A stretch of DNA of 64,000 bases from Paracoccus fistulariae (lineage in GTDB: Bacteria > Pseudomonadota > Alphaproteobacteria > Rhodobacterales > Rhodobacteraceae), in NCBI RefSeq assembly GCF_028553785.1, contig NZ_CP067136.1:3532501-3596500 (forward strand), in the 5' to 3' direction. Position 1 is the first letter of the stretch, and every line of letters starts with the position of its first letter. A model generated the notes under the pieces. It saw only the letters and a program-made list of their open reading frames with translations. It had not been told where the DNA came from and did no database searches. The position numbers and the translations under genes were made by a program. Below are positions 1-8,032 of this stretch, piece after piece.

Positions 1-437
1 ATCCGGGCGCGCCGGCCGGTCCGCTGGACAAGATCGCCTCGGGCGGGGAATTGTCGCGCTTTCTGCTGGCTCTGAAAGTCTCGCTGGCGCGGGGCAATGA
101 TGCGCTGGTGATGATCTTTGACGAGATCGACCGCGGCGTCGGCGGTGCGACAGCCGATGCCGTGGGTCGGCGGCTGAAGACGCTGGCGGGCGATGCGCAA
201 GTGCTGGTGGTCACGCATTCGCCGCAGGTCGCGGCGTTGGGCGATACGCATTTCCGCGTCGCCAAATCCGTCAGCGACGGGATGACCACATCCACCGTGG
301 TGGCGCTGGCGCATCCCGAACGGGTGGAAGAGATCGCCCGAATGCTGTCCGGCGATCGCATCACTGAAGCCGCGACCGAAGCCGCACGCGCCCTGCTGGC
401 CGGGTCATCCGGGCAGATGGGCAGTCAGTCGACCTGA
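1..437 (+). CDS. recN: DNA repair protein RecN, C-terminal part (5' end outside window)
   Basis: RecN is an SMC-like ATPase that acts at DNA double-strand breaks. The frame is open from base 3 and enters the window in mid-gene, leaving about 144 residues. These show the ABC signature SGGELSR, the Walker B stretch VMIFDEID, and the switch histidine in VVTHSPQVA, in the order expected of the RecN head domain. The Walker A motif and coiled coil lie outside the window. The 3' end overlaps the convergent small gene at 425-766 by 13 bases. Identification is firm from motif order; nothing odd is visible. Confidence 0.95.
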   Translation, partial: PGAPAGPLDKIASGGELSRFLLALKVSLARGNDALVMIFDEIDRGVGGATADAVGRRLKTLAGDAQVLVVTHSPQVAALGDTHFRVAKSVSDGMTTSTVVALAHPERVEEIARMLSGDRITEAATEAARALLAGSSGQMGSQST

Positions 438-766
438 CGCAGGATCGACAGAACCTTGCCGGTTTCGGGGTTCATGCGCACCAGCAGATCGCCGACAATG
501 GCATAAATGTTTCCGGCAGGTGCGATGCCAAGGCCATAGACCTCTGGCTGGTCGACAACCTGGACCCGGGACATATCCACCGTATCGCCGACGCTGACAG
601 GGGCGCCCTTGGCCTTGGCAGAGCTTTGGGCCAGATAGATCTGCGGCTGCTGACCCACGGTATCCGCCCGGGCCTGCGCGTGATGTTGATGATATGCGAC
701 AGCCAACAGGGGAAAAACCAACAGCCCCAAGCTTGCCGTCGCGGCAATCGTCTTATGAGGCAACAT
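425..766 (-). CDS. small secreted protein, paralogue of the next gene
   Basis: A protein of 113 residues with no function I recognise. The N-terminus has a lysine followed by a hydrophobic stretch ending near AVAYHQHHAQA, which looks like a signal peptide or membrane anchor. The C-terminal 40 residues (YGLG...YAIVGDLLVR...KVLSILR) match the same stretch in the neighbour at 878-1195, so the two are tandem paralogues with a shared domain. I chose the ATG at 766 over a TTG at 772 because AAGGA sits 7 bases before the ATG. The gene is co-directional with its paralogue and converges on recN. Location in membrane or periplasm is an inference. Confidence 0.7.
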   Translation of the reverse strand: MLPHKTIAATASLGLLVFPLLAVAYHQHHAQARADTVGQQPQIYLAQSSAKAKGAPVSVGDTVDMSRVQVVDQPEVYGLGIAPAGNIYAIVGDLLVRMNPETGKVLSILRQVD

Positions 767-877
767 AACCAAGTCCTTATTTGCTCGGGGGACTAACCGC
801 TGTAAATGCGAAACGGTTCCGGTGATCCGACAAGTCGCGCGAACGTGAGGCGCGTTGCCCGCGACAGTGCCAATGGC

Positions 878-1195
878 TTAATCCACAATGGCGACATTGG
901 CGCGGAGGATGGACAGCACCTTGTTGGTCTTGCTGTCCAGGCGCACAAGCTTTCCTGCCACGATCGCATAGCGGCTGCCCGGAATCTCGGGCCCCAGACC
1001 ATAGGCGCCCGGTTTGTTGATGAAATGAATTGCATCGGCGGGCGGCGCTTCGCCCGCGACGACCGAAACCGGCGGGGCCGCTGCGGCAGCCCCGAAGGGG
1101 GTTGGCAGATCGTGGAACTGGCCGTCACTTTCAGCACTGTAAAGGCTGATCGCCGTCAGGGCGATCAGAAGTGATGCGTTTCGTGTAAAAGACAT
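878..1195 (-). CDS. small secreted protein, paralogue of the previous gene
   Basis: A protein of 105 residues. A short charged start (MSFTRN) and a hydrophobic segment (ASLLIALTAISL) suggest a signal peptide. A low-complexity Ala/Pro linker follows, then a C-terminal domain with YGLGPEIPGSRYAIVAGKLV and KVLSILR, the same pattern as the gene at 425-766. The ribosome binding site is weak, but the ATG at 1195 is the only start that keeps the whole signal sequence. The conserved C-terminus between two otherwise divergent proteins argues both are real genes. Function unknown. Confidence 0.65.
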   Translation of the reverse strand: MSFTRNASLLIALTAISLYSAESDGQFHDLPTPFGAAAAAPPVSVVAGEAPPADAIHFINKPGAYGLGPEIPGSRYAIVAGKLVRLDSKTNKVLSILRANVAIVD

Positions 1196-1282
1196 TGCGC
1201 GTCTACTTTGCCATGAGAACCAAAAAAACAGAACTTAACTCTGCCATTTTAGCTTCCATCTGCGGATTTGGTTCCGCAAAAA

Positions 1283-2161
1283 TCAGCGGCTTTCGAGATT
1301 TTTTTCCGTAAACCGTGGCAACATTGCCGAAAAATCGCGCCCGCGCCCGTCTTCTTCCTCGACGAATTGGCGGTAAAGCTCACGTGCCAGCGCGCCCATC
1401 GGCGTCTCGGCCCCCGAGGATTCCGCCGCATCCTGCGACAGATTCAGGTCTTTCAGCATCAGTTCGGCGGCAAAACCGGGCTTGTAATCGTTATCGGCGG
1501 GCGATGTCGGCCCCACGCCGGGGGCAGGGCAATAGGCATTCATGCTCCAACTGTAGCCAGAACTGGTCGAAACGACATCGAACATTTTCTGCCGGTCCAG
1601 TCCAAGCTGATCGGCCAATGCGAAGGCCTCGCAGGTTGCGATCATGGTGACGCCCAGAATCATGTTGTTGCAGATCTTGGCCGACTGGCCAGCGCCCGCA
1701 TCGCCGCAATGCACCGCCTTCTGGCCCATGATGTCGAACAGCGGCTGGACGGTCGCGAAATCGGCGTCTGACCCGCCCACCATGAAGGTCAGCGTCCCGG
1801 CCTGCGCGCCACCGATGCCGCCCGATACCGGCGCATCCAGCGATCCCAGACCGGCCGCATTCGCCTGCGCGGCCACGGCGCGGGCGCTGTCCACATCCAC
1901 GGTCGAGCAATCGCAAAGGATCGCGCCCGGCTGCATGTCGGGAATGATCTGATCCGCCACGGCCCGCAGGATCTTGCCATTGGGCAGCATGGTGATGACG
2001 ACATCCGCGCCCTTGACCGCCGCCGCCGCGCTGTCGGCGGTGCTGACGCCGTCGGGGCAGGGGGCGGCGGTGTCGAACCCCATCACCTCATGCCCGGCCG
2101 CAGCCAAATTTGCGGCCATTGGCGCGCCCATATTCCCCAGACCGATGAAGCCGATCTTCAT
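1283..2161 (-). CDS. mmsB: 3-hydroxyisobutyrate dehydrogenase
   Basis: NAD-dependent enzyme of valine catabolism, oxidising 3-hydroxyisobutyrate to methylmalonate semialdehyde. The 292-residue product has the family length. It starts with the Rossmann motif GFIGLGNMGAPMA, has the substrate-binding DAPVSGGIGGA near residue 118, and the catalytic-lysine helix GQSAKICNNM near residue 165. The ATG at 2161 is preceded by a strong GGAGGAGG; a longer in-frame start at 2176 would place that Shine-Dalgarno inside the gene. The start overlaps the stop of the upstream hydrolase gene (ATGA), so the two are probably translationally coupled and act in successive steps. Confidence 0.93.
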   Translation of the reverse strand: MKIGFIGLGNMGAPMAANLAAAGHEVMGFDTAAPCPDGVSTADSAAAAVKGADVVITMLPNGKILRAVADQIIPDMQPGAILCDCSTVDVDSARAVAAQANAAGLGSLDAPVSGGIGGAQAGTLTFMVGGSDADFATVQPLFDIMGQKAVHCGDAGAGQSAKICNNMILGVTMIATCEAFALADQLGLDRQKMFDVVSTSSGYSWSMNAYCPAPGVGPTSPADNDYKPGFAAELMLKDLNLSQDAAESSGAETPMGALARELYRQFVEEEDGRGRDFSAMLPRFTEKNLESR

Positions 2162-3171
2162 GTTACCTCCTCCCAAGCAATTTCGTCATCGCCAAGCGAT
2201 GCCAGCATTTTTTCGACATATTCGGGCGACGCATCGGCGGACCAGCGCGGATTGCGATCCTTGTCGATGATCTGCGCGCGCACGCCTTCTAGAAAGTCGC
2301 CCATCTCGCTTGCCCGCCAGGTAAAGCGGTATTCGCGGCTCAGCGCGTCCTGGATCCGCCGGTCGCCTCGCGCCGCGCGGACCATGTCAAGACCGGCTGC
2401 CATCGACAGGGGCGAGTTGCGACGGATCGCCTTTAACGCGGCCTCATCGCCATTGCTGTCCAGCGCCGTCGTTATTTCCTCGACCGTCCGGCCGCCGAAA
2501 GCGGACAGATCGCGCGTCGCCAGTTCTGAAACCGGCGCGCCATGGGCCGCGATCTCAGCCACATCGCCGCTTTCCTCCAGCCTCTCGATCAGCGCGGGCC
2601 ATTCGGCCTCGGGCAGGTAGATATCGGCAAAACCGGCATGGATCGCATCGCCCGCGCCCATGCGCCCGCCGGTCAGGGCCAGGAACTCTCCGATCCGGCC
2701 GGGGGCGCGGGCCAGAAGCCAGGTGCCACCCACATCCGGGATCAGCCCAATACCGGATTCGGGCATCGCGATCTGCGTCGTATCGCCGACGATGCGGTGC
2801 GAGGCATGCCCGCCCACGCCAACGCCGCCGCCCATGACAAAGCCCTGCATGAAGGCCACGACCGGTTTGGGATAATCGGCAATCGCCGCATTCATCAGAT
2901 ATTCGTCGCGAAAGAAGTCGCGTCCGATCTGGTGGTCACCCTCCAGCCCGCCGCGATAGACGGCCGCAATATCGCCGCCTGCACAAAAGGCGCGGTCGCC
3001 CTCGGCATCGATCACGACCAGCTCGACCTGCGGATCGTCGCGCCAATCATCCAGCGCGCGGTGCAGATCCCGCGCCATCTGGTGATCCAGCGCGTTCAGC
3101 GCCTTTGGCCGGGTAAAGGTGATCCGGCCAGCCTGACCGGCCTTGCGTATATTCAGATCCTTCAACAGCAT
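2158..3171 (-). CDS. 3-hydroxyisobutyryl-CoA hydrolase (enoyl-CoA hydratase/isomerase family)
   Basis: Crotonase-fold enzyme that cleaves 3-hydroxyisobutyryl-CoA to free 3-hydroxyisobutyrate, the substrate of MmsB encoded just downstream. The 337 residues carry AFCAGGDIAAVY (oxyanion hole), the GGGVGVGGHASHR stretch, and the acid MPESGIGLIPDVGGTW, a set typical of the HIBCH subgroup rather than of enoyl-CoA hydratases, which are shorter (about 260 residues). The frame is open up to 3300, but the extra 43 residues read as Arg-rich non-homologous sequence, so I set the start at the ATG at 3171. The 3' end overlaps mmsB by 4 bases. Confidence 0.9.
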   Translation of the reverse strand: MLLKDLNIRKAGQAGRITFTRPKALNALDHQMARDLHRALDDWRDDPQVELVVIDAEGDRAFCAGGDIAAVYRGGLEGDHQIGRDFFRDEYLMNAAIADYPKPVVAFMQGFVMGGGVGVGGHASHRIVGDTTQIAMPESGIGLIPDVGGTWLLARAPGRIGEFLALTGGRMGAGDAIHAGFADIYLPEAEWPALIERLEESGDVAEIAAHGAPVSELATRDLSAFGGRTVEEITTALDSNGDEAALKAIRRNSPLSMAAGLDMVRAARGDRRIQDALSREYRFTWRASEMGDFLEGVRAQIIDKDRNPRWSADASPEYVEKMLASLGDDEIAWEEVT

Positions 3172-3725
3172 TCCCCCATATGCTTCGCCTGCGGTACTCG
3201 GTCTGGCGCGGTGATCGCGGTCAGATCCACGATCCGCATCCCGCCGCCATGGGTCAGCCGTGACCGTCCGCGTTCGGCCTGAAATTGAACGCGCATTCAA
3301 TTAGCCCGCATGCCCTTTGAGGTGCAAGCATAACCGGCTGTCGCGGGTTGTTCTAACAGAATATTTTCGCTGATCTGCATGATCTTGCGCATTGTTCAGG
3401 CGCGGGCCACCACCCGGGAATCACAATGCGATGGCCTGCGTCGACTGGCTTTTCACGTCTGCGTCAAATCAGATGCGAAGCGCGCTTAAATCCAAAAATC
3501 ATACACATTTGTTTAATTTTTATTTTCATTGCCGGAATATATCGCGGTCAGATGCCCTGTCTTTTTAGATAGGATTTTCGTTGTCTGGACATAATATCCC
3601 CTGTTATAGGCGCCTGATAGCGGAAGACTCATCTTGGGGTTGTTTTAACGTAAATACTTTCATCTTGAATGGTGAAATATCGATGGTATTTGTTTTTACT
3701 TGTAATTTATCGGCGAGATCCAGTT
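3172..3725. other. 554-bp divergent intergenic region, AT-rich on the right
   Basis: No convincing gene on either strand. The left part is GC-rich and probably carries the promoter of the valine genes, including the palindrome at 3283-3302. The right part (about 3480-3720) is clearly AT-rich compared with its surroundings, with runs such as TTTAATTTTTATTTTC, and probably contains the promoter and leader of the VPLPA-CTERM gene. An upstream in-frame ATG at 3669 exists for that gene but would add residues ahead of its signal peptide. Confidence 0.6.
3283..3302. promoter_or_regulatory. 20-bp palindrome upstream of the valine genes, possible TetR-type operator
   Basis: Arms AATTGAA and TTCAATT flank a CGCGCA centre whose inner GCGC is itself palindromic, so only one base pair breaks the symmetry. 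It lies about 112-131 bases upstream of the hydrolase start. Size and symmetry resemble TetR-family operators. The regulator is not in the window and the assignment is an inference. Confidence 0.45.
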
Positions 3726-4322
3726 ATGAGTAAGATCAAAAAAGCGGCGATTGCCGCGGTCATGGCAATCACAGCTTCTGCGGCTTCCGCGGGTACGATT
3801 ACCTTCAACGATGGATCTCTGGGCACGCATACGAATTTCGTCGAAAGCGGCTTTCAATTCGACAAGCTGCGGATCGTGAAGGCCTATTGTGAAAACAAGG
3901 CTTCGGGGAATTGCGGCTCAGAGAACGCGTTCAGGGAAACCACGATGACGCGCGCGAATGGCGGCAAGTTTCACGTCAACAGCCTGTGGTTCTCGCTGCT
4001 TGCGGATAACGCGCCGCTGCAACTTGTTTCGGACAGAGGTTCGGCCAGCTTCGGGATCGGCACGCTTCTGGGCGGTGTCGCCGTTGCACAGAACAGCGGC
4101 TATGTGCTGGATCTGACCTCGATGGATCTTTTCAAGGATATCAGCTTTCTGACGATCATCGACCCGTCCCTGCAGCAAAACGATGCAGGCCGGGCCAAGG
4201 GCGATCTGCGCTTCGACAACATCGACGTGACGCCGGTGCCGCTGCCTGCGGCGGGTGCGATGCTGTTGGCGGGTCTTGGTGGTCTGGCGATGCTCCGTCG
4301 CCGCAAGCGGTCCGACGCCTGA
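3726..4322 (+). CDS. VPLPA-CTERM sorting domain protein
   Basis: A secreted protein of 198 residues with a C-terminal sorting tail. Residues 1-22 form a signal peptide (KKAAIAAVMAITASAASA). The middle is a beta-rich domain of unknown function with two Cys near residues 41 and 48. The end has VPLPAAGAMLLAGLGGLAML followed by RRRKRS: short motif, hydrophobic segment, basic tail. This is the VPLPA-CTERM pattern recognised by exosortase D-type enzymes, which would process the protein at the inner membrane for export. No exosortase is in the window. I chose the ATG at 3726 because it places the signal peptide at the N-terminus. The gene is isolated, between valine genes on the other strand. Confidence 0.88.
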   Translation: MSKIKKAAIAAVMAITASAASAGTITFNDGSLGTHTNFVESGFQFDKLRIVKAYCENKASGNCGSENAFRETTMTRANGGKFHVNSLWFSLLADNAPLQLVSDRGSASFGIGTLLGGVAVAQNSGYVLDLTSMDLFKDISFLTIIDPSLQQNDAGRAKGDLRFDNIDVTPVPLPAAGAMLLAGLGGLAMLRRRKRSDA

Positions 4323-4344
4323 TCAGGTCCGAACCACGACATGC

Positions 4345-4376
4345 AAAAAAGGCGAGGAGAAATCCTCGCCTTTTTT
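4345..4376. terminator. bidirectional rho-independent terminator
   Basis: A perfect 14-bp stem, AAAAAAGGCGAGGA paired with its complement, closes a GAAA tetraloop and has T tracts in both directions. It lies between the convergent VPLPA-CTERM and mmsA genes and can serve both. Confidence 0.92.
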
Positions 4377-4426
4377 AATGCGTGGGTAATATCCGGCCCG
4401 CCAGTATCAGCGGGCCGGATATTTTA

Positions 4427-5926
4427 TCAGTCCATGGCCTTGAAGTTGAATTCGCCGCCTTCCTTGATCCCCGAAGGCCAGCGGGCCGTCACGGTTTTCG
4501 TCCGGGTATAGAAGCGGAAGGCATCCGGGCCGTGCTGGTTCAGATCGCCAAAGCCCGATTTCTTCCAGCCGCCAAAGGTGTGATAGGCCAGCGGAACCGG
4601 GATCGGCACGTTGATACCGACCATCCCGATATTGATCCGGTTGGCAAAATCGCGCGCGGTATCACCGTCGCGGGTATAGATCGCGGTGCCGTTGCCATAT
4701 TCGTGATCCAAGGCCAGTTTGATCGCCTCTTCATAGCTGCTGGCGCGGACGGTGGACAGAACCGGGCCGAAGATCTCTTTCTTGTAGATCTCCATATCCG
4801 GGGTCACGCGGTCGAACAGGTGCGGGCCGACGAAGAACCCGTCCTCATAGCCCTGCAGGTTGAAGTCGCGGCCATCGACGACCAGTTCGGCGCCCTGATC
4901 AATGCCCGATTGCACCAGCCGCAGAATGTTTTCCTTGGCGGCGCCGGTCACGACGGGGCCGTAATCGACATCATTGCCCGCCGTATAGGGGCCGACCTTC
5001 AGCTTTTCGATCCGCGGCACCAGCTTTTCGATCAGCGCATCTGCGGTCTTTTCGCCGACCGGCACCGCGACCGAGATCGCCATGCAGCGTTCGCCCGCCG
5101 CGCCGTAACCGGCACCCACCAGCGCATCGGCCGCCTGATCCAGATCGGCATCGGGCATGATGATCATGTGGTTCTTGGCACCGCCAAAACACTGCGCCCG
5201 CTTGCCGTTCTGGGCCGCGCGCTCATAGATATATTGCGCGATCGGGGTCGAGCCGACAAAGCCCACGGCCTGAATGACCGGGTTGTCCAGGATCGCATCG
5301 ACGCTGTCCTTGTCGCCATTCACGACCTGCAGCACGCCATCGGGCAATCCGGCCTCTTGCAGCAGCTTGGCCAGCATCATCGGGACCGAGGGGTCACGCT
5401 CGGACGGTTTCAGGATCATGGCATTGCCCGCCGACAGGGCCGGACCCATTTTCCACAGCGGGATCATCGCCGGAAAGTTGAAGGGGGTGATGCCCGCGAC
5501 AACGCCCAGCGGCTGACGCATGGAATACATGTCGATGCCCGGACCGGCGCTGTCGGTGAATTCACCTTTCAGCAGATGCGGCGCGCCGATGCAGAATTCG
5601 ATCACTTCCAGCCCGCGCTGCACATCGCCCTTGGCGTCGGGCAGGGTCTTGCCATGTTCAGAGGACAGCGCCTCGGCCAGCTTGTCCATGTCGCGGTTCA
5701 GCAGTTCCACGAATTTCATCATCACACGGGCGCGACGCTGCGGGTTGGTTGCGCCCCAGGCCAGCTGTGCCTTGGCGGCGCTGTCAACGGCGGCGTCCAG
5801 CTCTTGCTTGGTGGCCAGCGACAGCTTGGCCTGAACCTCGCCGGTGGCGGGGTTGTAGACATCGGCAAAACGACCCGAGGTGCCTTTGACCTCCTGGCCG
5901 TCGATCCAGTGATGAATCTCGCGCAT
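4427..5926 (-). CDS. mmsA: CoA-acylating methylmalonate-semialdehyde dehydrogenase
   Basis: Last step of valine catabolism: converts methylmalonate semialdehyde plus CoA and NAD to propionyl-CoA and CO2. The 499 residues match the usual family length. Visible are GVVAGITPFNFPAMIPLW (nucleotide-binding region near residue 135), ILKPSERDPSVP, and the catalytic cysteine in GAAGERCMAISVAVP near residue 285, the sequence context typical of MMSDH rather than of ordinary aldehyde dehydrogenases. The ATG at 5926 follows AAGGAGG with ideal spacing; upstream in-frame residues read as noise. A LysR gene is transcribed divergently 100 bp away, and the shared region holds TTTGCAAA-type sites. Confidence 0.95.
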   Translation of the reverse strand: MREIHHWIDGQEVKGTSGRFADVYNPATGEVQAKLSLATKQELDAAVDSAAKAQLAWGATNPQRRARVMMKFVELLNRDMDKLAEALSSEHGKTLPDAKGDVQRGLEVIEFCIGAPHLLKGEFTDSAGPGIDMYSMRQPLGVVAGITPFNFPAMIPLWKMGPALSAGNAMILKPSERDPSVPMMLAKLLQEAGLPDGVLQVVNGDKDSVDAILDNPVIQAVGFVGSTPIAQYIYERAAQNGKRAQCFGGAKNHMIIMPDADLDQAADALVGAGYGAAGERCMAISVAVPVGEKTADALIEKLVPRIEKLKVGPYTAGNDVDYGPVVTGAAKENILRLVQSGIDQGAELVVDGRDFNLQGYEDGFFVGPHLFDRVTPDMEIYKKEIFGPVLSTVRASSYEEAIKLALDHEYGNGTAIYTRDGDTARDFANRINIGMVGINVPIPVPLAYHTFGGWKKSGFGDLNQHGPDAFRFYTRTKTVTARWPSGIKEGGEFNFKAMD

Positions 5927-5989
5927 TGCATCCTCCTTGATGATTTGTCGGCAGCATACCCTTGCGCAAATGCGGATCAAAGAGGCAGG

Positions 5990-6018
5990 ATGGCAAATAG
6001 GTTTTGCATTTTTGCAAA
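5990..6018. promoter_or_regulatory. paired TTTGCAAA-type sites between mmsA and the LysR gene
   Basis: A perfect TTTGCAAA palindrome at 6011-6018 and a 6/8 match (ATGGCAAA) at 5990-5997 have centres exactly 21 bp apart. The same spacing separates two perfect copies upstream of the ScfR-family gene (13199-13228). TTTGCA-TTTT-TGCAAA at 6003-6018 also forms an inverted repeat. I recall TTTGCAAA-like palindromes as the target of RamB/ScfR-family regulators. The link is an inference; these could instead be LysR contacts. Confidence 0.5.
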
Positions 6019-6026
6019 GGAAGCGC

Positions 6027-6938
6027 ATGGATTGGGACGATTTGCGGATTTTTCTGGCGGTGGCGCGGACAGAAAGCCTGTCCGGTGCCGGGCGGCGGCT
6101 GGGGATGGATGCCTCGACCGTGGGGCGGCGGATTGCGCGGCTGGAACAGGCCGTTGGCGCGGCGCTGTTTGCAAAGACACCGCAGGGCTATGCGCTGACG
6201 GCCGAAGGGGCACGCCTTATCGCCCCCGCCGAGGCCGCCGAGCAGGCCGCGATTGCCGCCAGTGAGGCAACCCGCAGGGATGCCGGCCTGACGGGGCAGC
6301 TTCGGATCGGCGCGCCCGATGGCTGCGCGAATTATCTTCTGCCGCAGGTGGCGCGGGATCTGTGCCGCCAGCATCCGGGATTGGAAATCCAGATCGTCGC
6401 CCTGCCGCGCGTGGTCAATCTGACCAAGAGAGAGGCCGATATGGCGGTCGCCGTCTCGCCGCCGGATACCGGGCGTCTGGTCGTGCAGCGGCTGACGGAT
6501 TACCGGCTGCATCTGGCGGGTCACAGCGATTATCTGGACAGTCATCCCGCGATCACCGATCTGGCGGATCTGAAGGGCCACCGGATGATCAGCTATATCC
6601 CGGACATGATCTTTGACCGTGAACTGGATTACCTGTCCGAAACCGGCGTCGAAAGCGCGGCGATCACCTCTAATTCTGTCTCGGTCCAGATGCAGGCGAT
6701 CCGGGCGGGGTCGGGACTGGGCATCGTGCATGATTTCGCCATCCCCTTTGCCCCGGGCGTGCGCCGCGTGCTGCCGGATCGAATCGCGCTGACCCGGGCT
6801 TTCTGGCTGATCCGGCATGCCGATGACCGCGCCTCGCGCCGCCTGACGCTTCTGGCAGAGCTGCTGGCGCAGGCAATTCGGGCAGAAGTTGCCCGTTTAG
6901 AGGCGCAAGTTTCCGCATCCGGGCATTCAGTTGCTTGA
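6027..6938 (+). CDS. LysR family transcriptional regulator
   Basis: A 303-residue regulator with the N-terminal LysR winged helix: MDWDDLRIFLAVARTESLSG, then the recognition helix near DASTVGRRIARLEQ, and a C-terminal effector-binding domain from about residue 90. The start is the ATG at 6027, preceded by AAAGGA; earlier in-frame codons carry no family sequence. It is divergent from mmsA, the usual layout for a LysR regulator and its target, so control of mmsA is likely but inferred. The TTTGCAAA site lies just upstream of its ribosome binding site and might also control this gene. Confidence 0.85.
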   Translation: MDWDDLRIFLAVARTESLSGAGRRLGMDASTVGRRIARLEQAVGAALFAKTPQGYALTAEGARLIAPAEAAEQAAIAASEATRRDAGLTGQLRIGAPDGCANYLLPQVARDLCRQHPGLEIQIVALPRVVNLTKREADMAVAVSPPDTGRLVVQRLTDYRLHLAGHSDYLDSHPAITDLADLKGHRMISYIPDMIFDRELDYLSETGVESAAITSNSVSVQMQAIRAGSGLGIVHDFAIPFAPGVRRVLPDRIALTRAFWLIRHADDRASRRLTLLAELLAQAIRAEVARLEAQVSASGHSVA

Positions 6939-6994
6939 CGCGACCCTGAAGGCGAAAAATAATCAACTCAACCACATGGTGAGGAGAATGTTCA

Positions 6995-7456
6995 ATGTTG
7001 GTCAATCAGATGCTGTCGATGAAATCTGGTTCCGGTAAGGCCGGTATCGAAGCTCAGACCATCATCACGATCGCCCCGGATGCGACCCTGGCGGATGCCG
7101 TCAAGCTGCTGTCCGAGCGCCGGATCGGGGCCGTGGTGGTGTCAACGGATGGCAAGACCCCCGACGGGATCCTGTCGGAACGCGATGTCGTTCGCCAGTT
7201 GGGCGCCAAGGGCCCCGATATCCTGTCGGTGCCGATCAGTCAGGTCATGACCACGGCGGTGCAGACCTGCACCACGGGCGAGGACGCGCTGATCGTGCTG
7301 GAGCGGATGACCGAGGGGCGGTTTCGCCACCTGCCGGTGGTCGATGGCAACGGTCACATGCTGGGCGTCATCTCGATCGGGGACGCGGTCAGCGGCCGGT
7401 TGAAGGAGCTTGCCGCCGAAAAAGACGCGCTGACCGGGATGATCATGGGCAGCTGA
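6995..7456 (+). CDS. tandem CBS-domain protein
   Basis: A 153-residue cytosolic protein made almost wholly of two CBS domains. The first covers about residues 18-75 (TIAPDATLADAVKLLSERRIG and GILSERDVVRQL). The second covers about 82-140 (VMTTAVQTCTTGEDALIVLE and GVISIGDAV). Pairs of CBS domains bind adenosyl nucleotides and regulate partner enzymes or channels; no partner is obvious here. The ATG at 6995 follows GGAGAA with good spacing. It reads in the same direction as the LysR gene 56 bp upstream and coaD downstream. A stand-alone CBS protein cannot be given a more exact role from sequence. Confidence 0.85.
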   Translation: MLVNQMLSMKSGSGKAGIEAQTIITIAPDATLADAVKLLSERRIGAVVVSTDGKTPDGILSERDVVRQLGAKGPDILSVPISQVMTTAVQTCTTGEDALIVLERMTEGRFRHLPVVDGNGHMLGVISIGDAVSGRLKELAAEKDALTGMIMGS

Positions 7457-7540
7457 GCCGGGTTTTCCCGCGATCTGCTTGCATTTCCGGTTCAGTTCCG
7501 TTTTGGCTGGGGCAATCGAATTGCACAAGGACAGCTGAGC

Positions 7541-8032
7541 ATGCGCATCGGCCTTTATCCCGGCACCTTTGATCCGATCACTTTGGGCCATGTAGATATC
7601 ATCCAGCGCGCCACGGCGCTGGTTGATCGTCTGGTGATTGGCGTTGCGATCAACCGCGACAAGGGCCCGCTATTCGACCTGGAAGAGCGGGTGGCCATGG
7701 TCAAGGCGGAATGCGAGGCGATTGCGCTGAACAGCGGGACCGAGATCCTGGTGCATCCCTTTGAAAACCTGCTGATCGATTGCGCGCGCGACGTCGGCGC
7801 AGGCGTCATCGTGCGCGGCCTGCGCGCGGTGGCCGATTTCGAATATGAATTTCAGATGGTTGGCATGAACCGCGCGCTGGATTCCGGGGTCGAGACCGTG
7901 TTCCTGATGGCGGATGCGCGTCGTCAGGCGATTGCCTCGAAGCTGGTCAAGGAAATAGCCCGGCTGGGTGGGGATGTGTCGAAATTCGTGACGCCCGCAG
8001 TGCGCGACGCATTGCTGCACAAATATCGCTAG
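7541..8032 (+). CDS. coaD: pantetheine-phosphate adenylyltransferase
   Basis: Fourth step of coenzyme A synthesis: transfers AMP from ATP to 4'-phosphopantetheine. The 163 residues match the family. The nucleotidyltransferase motif GTFDPITLGH is at residues 9-18; RGLRAVADFEYEFQMVGMNR near residue 90 and the C-terminal ASKLVKEIARLGGDVSKFV are typical of CoaD. The ATG at 7541 is preceded by AAGGACAG. The last bases overlap the stop of the convergent SDR gene. No unusual feature. Confidence 0.95.
   Translation: MRIGLYPGTFDPITLGHVDIIQRATALVDRLVIGVAINRDKGPLFDLEERVAMVKAECEAIALNSGTEILVHPFENLLIDCARDVGAGVIVRGLRAVADFEYEFQMVGMNRALDSGVETVFLMADARRQAIASKLVKEIARLGGDVSKFVTPAVRDALLHKYR

Noticed and set aside
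6168..6175. Another TTTGCAAA octamer inside the LysR gene
   Set aside because: It lies in coding sequence (Phe-Ala-Lys codons) and has no partner at 21 bp.
4382..6265. 627-codon plus-strand frame
   Set aside because: Antisense to mmsA; a by-product of high third-position GC.
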